Assembly (NCBI RefSeq): GCF_014191875.1 | Contig: NZ_JACHXD010000022.1 | Span: 20,463 to 84,462, forward strand | From: Pseudoduganella violacea | GTDB taxonomy: Bacteria > Pseudomonadota > Gammaproteobacteria > Burkholderiales > Burkholderiaceae_D | Direction of reading: 5' to 3' | DNA: 64,000 bases | In this document: piece after piece, positions 60,712-64,000 of the stretch | How positions within the stretch are numbered: the stretch's first letter is position 1 | How the letters are laid out: each line of letters starts with the position of its first letter | Notes under the pieces: generated by a model | Told to the model about the DNA's origin: nothing | What the model saw: the letters and a program-made list of their open reading frames with translations, nothing else | The model's database searches: none | Program-made: the position numbers and the translations under genes

Positions 60712-61209
60712 TTAAGCGGCTTCGGTTTCTTTCTTGGCTGCCAGAGCAGCCAGACCACGTGCAAAGCCCGACACCGGAGCCAGCATAACGCCCAACAGCT
60801 GCGAGATGAGGACTTCACGGCTAGGAATGCTCGCCAACGCGGCAACAGCGGCTTTATCCAGCTGTTTACCGGCGAAGTTACCAGCCTTGATCACCAGTTT
60901 GTCGTTGGTTTTGGCGAAGTCGTTGATGACTTTCGCTGCGGCAACGGCGTCATCCGAGATCGAATAGATCAGCGGACCGGTCATTTCATCGGCCAGGGCG
61001 GCGAACTGCGTACCTTCCACGGAGCGGCGGGCCAGGGTGTTCTTCAGAACACGCAGGTACACGCCTTGGGTACGCGCTTTAGCACGGAGTTGCGTCAAGT
61101 GACCAACCTGGATGCCACGGTACTCGGCCACGACGATCGTTTGCGCAGTTGCTACTTTTGCGGAAACTTCGGCGACGACGGCCTTTTTGTCATTCAGATT
61201 GAGACCCAC
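60712..61209 (-). CDS. rplJ: Ribosomal protein uL10
   Basis: 165 aa with GTG as the likely start (MGLNLNDKKAVV), because AGGAGG lies six bases upstream; an in-frame TTG two codons earlier would sit inside that site. Family features include VVAEYRGI, LRVLKNTLARRS and the C-terminal stalk helix A-L-A-A-L-A-A-K-K. L10 anchors L12 dimers and represses its own operon by binding the leader. Confidence 0.97.
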   Translation of the reverse strand: MGLNLNDKKAVVAEVSAKVATAQTIVVAEYRGIQVGHLTQLRAKARTQGVYLRVLKNTLARRSVEGTQFAALADEMTGPLIYSISDDAVAAAKVINDFAKTNDKLVIKAGNFAGKQLDKAAVAALASIPSREVLISQLLGVMLAPVSGFARGLAALAAKKETEAA

Positions 61210-61460
61210 GGTCAACCTCCTTAAATGATGCGCGGCAAATGCCTGGCATCGGTTCGAACAACGGCGTCCGAGGTTTAGGAGTCCTATGGACTACGAAACT
61301 TGTTCGGGTACACCATCTGCGCTGGGAGCCTTCGCTATTAACCCCTTGCCTGCCTGCTGCAAGCGGCCCAACGGTCTTTGATTGCCTGGCGCCGCGCTTG
61401 CGCGCGCCGCCAGCCCAAAGATGCGCCCGGCGAAGATACCGCCGGGACTTGATTCTTGAC
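61210..61460 (-). promoter_or_regulatory. rplJ leader, probable L10 autoregulatory RNA
   Basis: This 250-base gap between rplA and rplJ holds several possible stems, for example a GC-rich one around 61395-61420. The position is that of the L10 leader that binds L10-L12 and of the usual rplJ promoter. I see no ORF in it. The structure was not folded, so only the position supports the call. Confidence 0.45.
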
Positions 61461-62156
61461 TTAGGCAGCCAGACCAGCGTGGTCGACGCGCACGCCCGCG
61501 CCCATCGTGGACGAGATCGCCACTTTGCGCAGGTACACGCCTTTCGACGAGGCTGGTTTTGCCTTGTTCAGAGCGTCGATCAGGGCCAGCAGATTGCTCT
61601 TCAGGTCTGCATCGCTGAACGATTTACGGCCGATGGTGGCGTGGATGATACCGGCCTTGTCGGTACGGTACTGCACTTGACCGGCTTTCGCGTTTTTCAC
61701 GGCGGTTGCCACGTCAGGCGTCACGGTGCCGACTTTCGGGTTTGGCATCAGGCCGCGTGGGCCCAGGATCTGGCCCAGGGTACCAACGATACGCATGGTG
61801 TCAGGCGACGCGATGACGATATCGAAAGGCATGTTGCCGGCTTTGACTTGCTCAGCCAGGTCTTCCATACCCACGACGTCGGCGCCGGCGGCTTTCGCGG
61901 CTTCAGCCTTGTCGCCCGAAGCGAACACGGCCACGCGAACGGTTTTGCCGGTGCCAGCTGGCAGCACGACGGAACCACGCACGACTTGGTCCGATTTCTT
62001 CGGATCCACGCCCAGTTGCACGGACACGTCGATCGATTCGTTGAACTTGGCGGTCGCCAGTTCTTTGACCAGGCTGACAGCGTTGTCAAAGGCGTACACT
62101 TTGGTACGGTCTACTTTAGCCTTGATGGCTTGAGCGCGTTTGGACAGTTTTGCCAT
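61461..62156 (-). CDS. rplA: Ribosomal protein uL1
   Basis: 231 aa, full length. Diagnostic segments are V-V-L-P-A-G-T-G-K, I-A-S-P-D-T-M-R-I-V-G-x-L-G-Q-I-L-G-P-R-G-L-M-P-N-P-K and G-T-V-T-P-D-V. It binds 23S rRNA at the exit-side stalk and represses the rplKA mRNA. It starts 2 bases after the rplK stop. Confidence 0.99.
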   Translation of the reverse strand: MAKLSKRAQAIKAKVDRTKVYAFDNAVSLVKELATAKFNESIDVSVQLGVDPKKSDQVVRGSVVLPAGTGKTVRVAVFASGDKAEAAKAAGADVVGMEDLAEQVKAGNMPFDIVIASPDTMRIVGTLGQILGPRGLMPNPKVGTVTPDVATAVKNAKAGQVQYRTDKAGIIHATIGRKSFSDADLKSNLLALIDALNKAKPASSKGVYLRKVAISSTMGAGVRVDHAGLAA

Positions 62157-62158
62157 GA

Positions 62159-62590
62159 TTAGATGCCCTCTACCGTGATGCCCATCGAACGTGCGGAACC
62201 AGCGATGGTGCGCACTGCAGCTTCCATATCGGCAGCGGTCAGATCCGGGGTTTTCAGTTTAGCGATTTCTTCCGCTTGTGCGCGGGTCAGCTTGCCAACC
62301 TTGTCGGTATGTGGCTTCGGCGAACCTTTTTGCACGCCGGAGTGCTTCTTGATCAGGTAGGTTGCCGGCGGAGTCTTCATCACGAAGGTGAAGGACTTGT
62401 CGGCGAAAGCGGTGATCACCACGGGAATCGGCATGCCAGGCTCCAGACCCTGGGTTTGGGCGTTGAAGGCTTTGCAGAATTCCATGATGTTCAGGCCGCG
62501 CTGACCCAGCGCAGGACCGATTGGAGGGGATGGGTTTGCCTTACCAGCTGGCACTTGCAGCTTGATAAAGCCAATGATTTTCTTTGCCAT
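62159..62590 (-). CDS. rplK: Ribosomal protein uL11
   Basis: 143 aa from MAKKIIGFIKLQ; a GTG nine bases upstream is not needed. It has the conserved PSPPIGPALGQRGLNIMEFCK segment, which contains the thiostrepton-region prolines, and T-P-P-A-T-Y-L-I-K-K. It forms the GTPase-associated centre with 23S rRNA. The 123-base gap from nusG has a GGAACCTGGTTCC palindrome and may include the L1 binding site for autoregulation. Confidence 0.99.
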   Translation of the reverse strand: MAKKIIGFIKLQVPAGKANPSPPIGPALGQRGLNIMEFCKAFNAQTQGLEPGMPIPVVITAFADKSFTFVMKTPPATYLIKKHSGVQKGSPKPHTDKVGKLTRAQAEEIAKLKTPDLTAADMEAAVRTIAGSARSMGITVEGI

Positions 62591-62713
62591 GTTGGGCACT
62601 TCCTATCGTTGGATTTGAGTAGTAGCGCCCCGCCGATCCTACATGGCAGGGCTCCTCTTGGCGGATTTTGCTGGAACCAGGTTCCGGAGCAGCGCTCCGT
62701 GGGCGCTTCTTGC

Positions 62714-63325
62714 TTATACTTTCTCGACCTGGCCGAACTCGAGTTCGACCGGCGTTGCGCGGCCGAAAATGGTGACGGAGACGCGCACCTTGGATTTCTC
62801 GTAGTTGACTTCTTCGACATTGCCGTTGAAGTCGGTGAACGGGCCATCCTTGATGCGGACTTGCTCGCCCACTTCGTACAGCACTTTCGGCCGTGGCTTT
62901 TCCACGCCTTCCTGCATCTGGTGCATGATCTTTTCGATCTCGCGCGCGGGAATCGGGGTCGGCTTATTCGATTTACCGCCGATGAAGCCCGTCACTTTGC
63001 TGGTATTTTTCACCAAGTGCCAGGTTTCGTCGGTCATTTCCATTTCAACCAGCACATAGCCGGGGAAGAAACGGCGCTCGGTCACCGATTTTTGGCCGTT
63101 CTTGACTTCGACCACTTCTTCGGTCGGCACCAGGATCTGGCCGAACTGGTCTTGCATGCCGGCGCGTTCGACGCGCTCGGTCAGCGCGCGCTGCACGCTC
63201 TTTTCCATACCGGAGTAGGCATGCACGACATACCAGCGCTTATTGCTGACAGGCACGCTGAGCGCCGCGCCAGCATCTTGTGCCGGGACGCTGCCCGGCA
63301 CTTCGTCTTGCACATTTTCGCTCAT
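62714..63325 (-). CDS. nusG: Transcription antitermination/elongation factor NusG
   Basis: 203 aa from MSENVQDEVPG; the ATG overlaps the secE stop by one base (TAATG). An N-terminal extension of about 30 residues is followed by the NGN domain (RWYVVHAYSGMEKSV, R-R-F-F-P-G-Y-V-L-V) and the KOW motif (G-E-Q-V-R-I-K-D-G-P-F-T-D-F-N-G). It links RNA polymerase to Rho and to ribosomes. It is coupled to secE as in most proteobacteria. Confidence 0.99.
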   Translation of the reverse strand: MSENVQDEVPGSVPAQDAGAALSVPVSNKRWYVVHAYSGMEKSVQRALTERVERAGMQDQFGQILVPTEEVVEVKNGQKSVTERRFFPGYVLVEMEMTDETWHLVKNTSKVTGFIGGKSNKPTPIPAREIEKIMHQMQEGVEKPRPKVLYEVGEQVRIKDGPFTDFNGNVEEVNYEKSKVRVSVTIFGRATPVELEFGQVEKV

Positions 63326-63708
63326 TATTGTTTCCAACCCAGGATGACGTCGTACAACAGGAATTCCAGCAGCTTATCCGTGCCCCACAGGAACACAGCC
63401 ATCACGAGGACGAAGGCAAACACGATCATCGTGATTTGCGTGGCTTCTTTGCGCGTCGGCCAAACAACTTTCTTGGTTTCGCGAACGGCTTCCTTGGCGA
63501 AATTCAGGAAATCACGGCCGGTGGCGGAGGTGTATGCGATGCCAGCGGAAATAAGCAAACCAACCACAAGCGCAGCTGCCCGCACCAGGGTTGGTTGACC
63601 TGCCAGGTAAAAGAACCCGACTACGCCCGCAATCGCTGCAACCACTGCCAGCACGACTTTGAACTTGTCGTTTGACGTGCTAACGGTTTGCACGGATTGA
63701 TTAGACAT
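63325..63708 (-). CDS. secE: Preprotein translocase subunit SecE
   Basis: 127 aa with three membrane helices (residues about 17-37, 42-60, 95-120), the long form of gammaproteobacteria and betaproteobacteria. The conserved cytoplasmic amphipathic segment E-A-V-R-E-T-K-K-V-V-W-P-T-R-K-E precedes the last helix. It clamps SecY in the SecYEG channel. It lies 35 bases downstream of tRNA-Trp. Confidence 0.98.
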   Translation of the reverse strand: MSNQSVQTVSTSNDKFKVVLAVVAAIAGVVGFFYLAGQPTLVRAAALVVGLLISAGIAYTSATGRDFLNFAKEAVRETKKVVWPTRKEATQITMIVFAFVLVMAVFLWGTDKLLEFLLYDVILGWKQ

Positions 63709-63743
63709 TCTATTTTACTTTCGGTGCCCTGCACCAGGTTCGG

Positions 63744-63819
63744 TGGCAGGGGCGGAGGGCATCGAACCCCCAACCTTCGGTTTTGGAGACCGACGCTCTG
63801 CCAATTGAGCTACGCCCCT
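63744..63819 (-). tRNA. tRNA-Trp (anticodon CCA)
   Basis: The minus strand folds into a cloverleaf: acceptor AGGGGCG paired with CGCCCCT, D-arm containing AGCTCAATTGGCAGAGC, anticodon loop TCTCCAAAA, T-loop GGTTCGATGCC, discriminator G and encoded CCA. Its place between tuf and secE is the standard one in proteobacteria. Confidence 0.97.
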
Positions 63820-63848
63820 ACGTAAAACTTTCAGTGAATCCGTTATTG

Positions 63849-63873
63849 TAGCATCCGGCGCTGCCGGATGCTA
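63849..63873 (-). other. Hairpin between tuf and tRNA-Trp
   Basis: An 11-bp perfect stem (TAGCATCCGGC and its complement, 3-base loop) lies 17 bases after the tuf stop. No T-run follows (ACAATAACGG), so it may be a partial terminator or an RNA-processing signal between tuf and the tRNA. Confidence 0.6.
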
Positions 63874-63889
63874 GTGTTTGGCAGGATTC

Positions 63890-64000
63890 TTAAGCAATGA
63901 TTTTTGCAACCACGCCGGCGCCGACGGTACGACCGCCTTCACGGATAGCGAAGCGCAGACCTTCTTCCATCGCGATCGGGTTGATCAGCTTGACGGTGAT
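63890..64000 (-). CDS. tuf: Elongation factor Tu, C-terminal 36 residues (cut by window end)
   Basis: The reading frame encodes [24 protein letters not shown] followed by T-V-G-A-G-V-V and K-I-I-A-stop, the unmistakable C terminus of EF-Tu domain 3. The 5' part lies beyond the right edge. The order tuf - tRNA-Trp - secE - nusG is the conserved one. Confidence 0.98.

Noticed and set aside
62659..62690. GGAACC in the nusG-rplK gap as another hrp box
   Set aside because: No CCACNNA follows at 15-16 bases; it is part of a GGAACCTGGTTCC palindrome in a ribosomal operon.

Overview
The window reads as chromosomal DNA of a high-GC betaproteobacterium, most likely Oxalobacteraceae of the Massilia / Duganella / Janthinobacterium type. 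This rests on the betaproteobacterial character of the rpoBC and ribosomal proteins, the tuf - tRNA-Trp - secE - nusG - rplKAJL - rpoBC order, the sigma54-driven PEP-CTERM genes and the Mn riboswitch before a GDT1-type transporter. No genus can be fixed from sequence reading alone.

Region 1 (about 1-11.4 kb) is accessory and the most unusual part. At least four, probably five, good matches to the hrp box (GGAACC-N16-CCACNNA, the HrpL sigma-factor promoter of type III secretion regulons) drive two divergent gene pairs and an isolated large gene. The left-going operon encodes three tiny proteins (50, 70 and 51 aa), a 551-aa protein made of four 91-residue HrpF/NolX/XopA-type repeats, a 35-aa peptide, two tandem protein-lysine-methyltransferase-like enzymes and a possible type III chaperone. 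Opposite lie a 119-aa Gly-rich harpin-like protein, a 41-aa peptide and a PhyH-type 2OG/Fe(II) dioxygenase. A lower-GC 807-aa candidate effector and an ankyrin protein follow. The apparatus genes and hrpL are not in the window. I read this as the outer edge of a type III secretion locus with an attached, apparently undescribed modification module.

Region 2 (11.8-17 kb) holds a translationally coupled trio (FeeM-like N-acyl amino acid synthase, ThiF/MoeB-like E1 enzyme, nitroreductase), then two tandem PEP-CTERM proteins. Each PEP-CTERM gene has a canonical -24/-12 sigma54 promoter and a shared upstream dyad.

Region 3 (17-51.5 kb) is mostly housekeeping and envelope functions: a serine hydrolase and M1 peptidase pair, the Mn riboswitch with its transporter, a 2909-aa cyclic beta-1,2-glucan synthase, and a cysteine desulfurase / degenerate MBL / rhodanese fusion facing an Lrp-type regulator. 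It continues with an HPP-CBS membrane protein, a retropepsin, DUF885 and M16 peptidases, an enediyne-TE-like hotdog protein, an orphan 7TM histidine kinase, a TPR protein, a solute-binding protein and a TonB receptor. The receptor is followed by a long inverted copy of the next gene's leader.

Region 4 (51.6-64 kb, all minus strand) is the core transcription/translation cluster from tuf (cut by the window end) through tRNA-Trp, secE, nusG, rplK, rplA, rplJ, rplL, rpoB and rpoC, closed by a UUCG-loop terminator.
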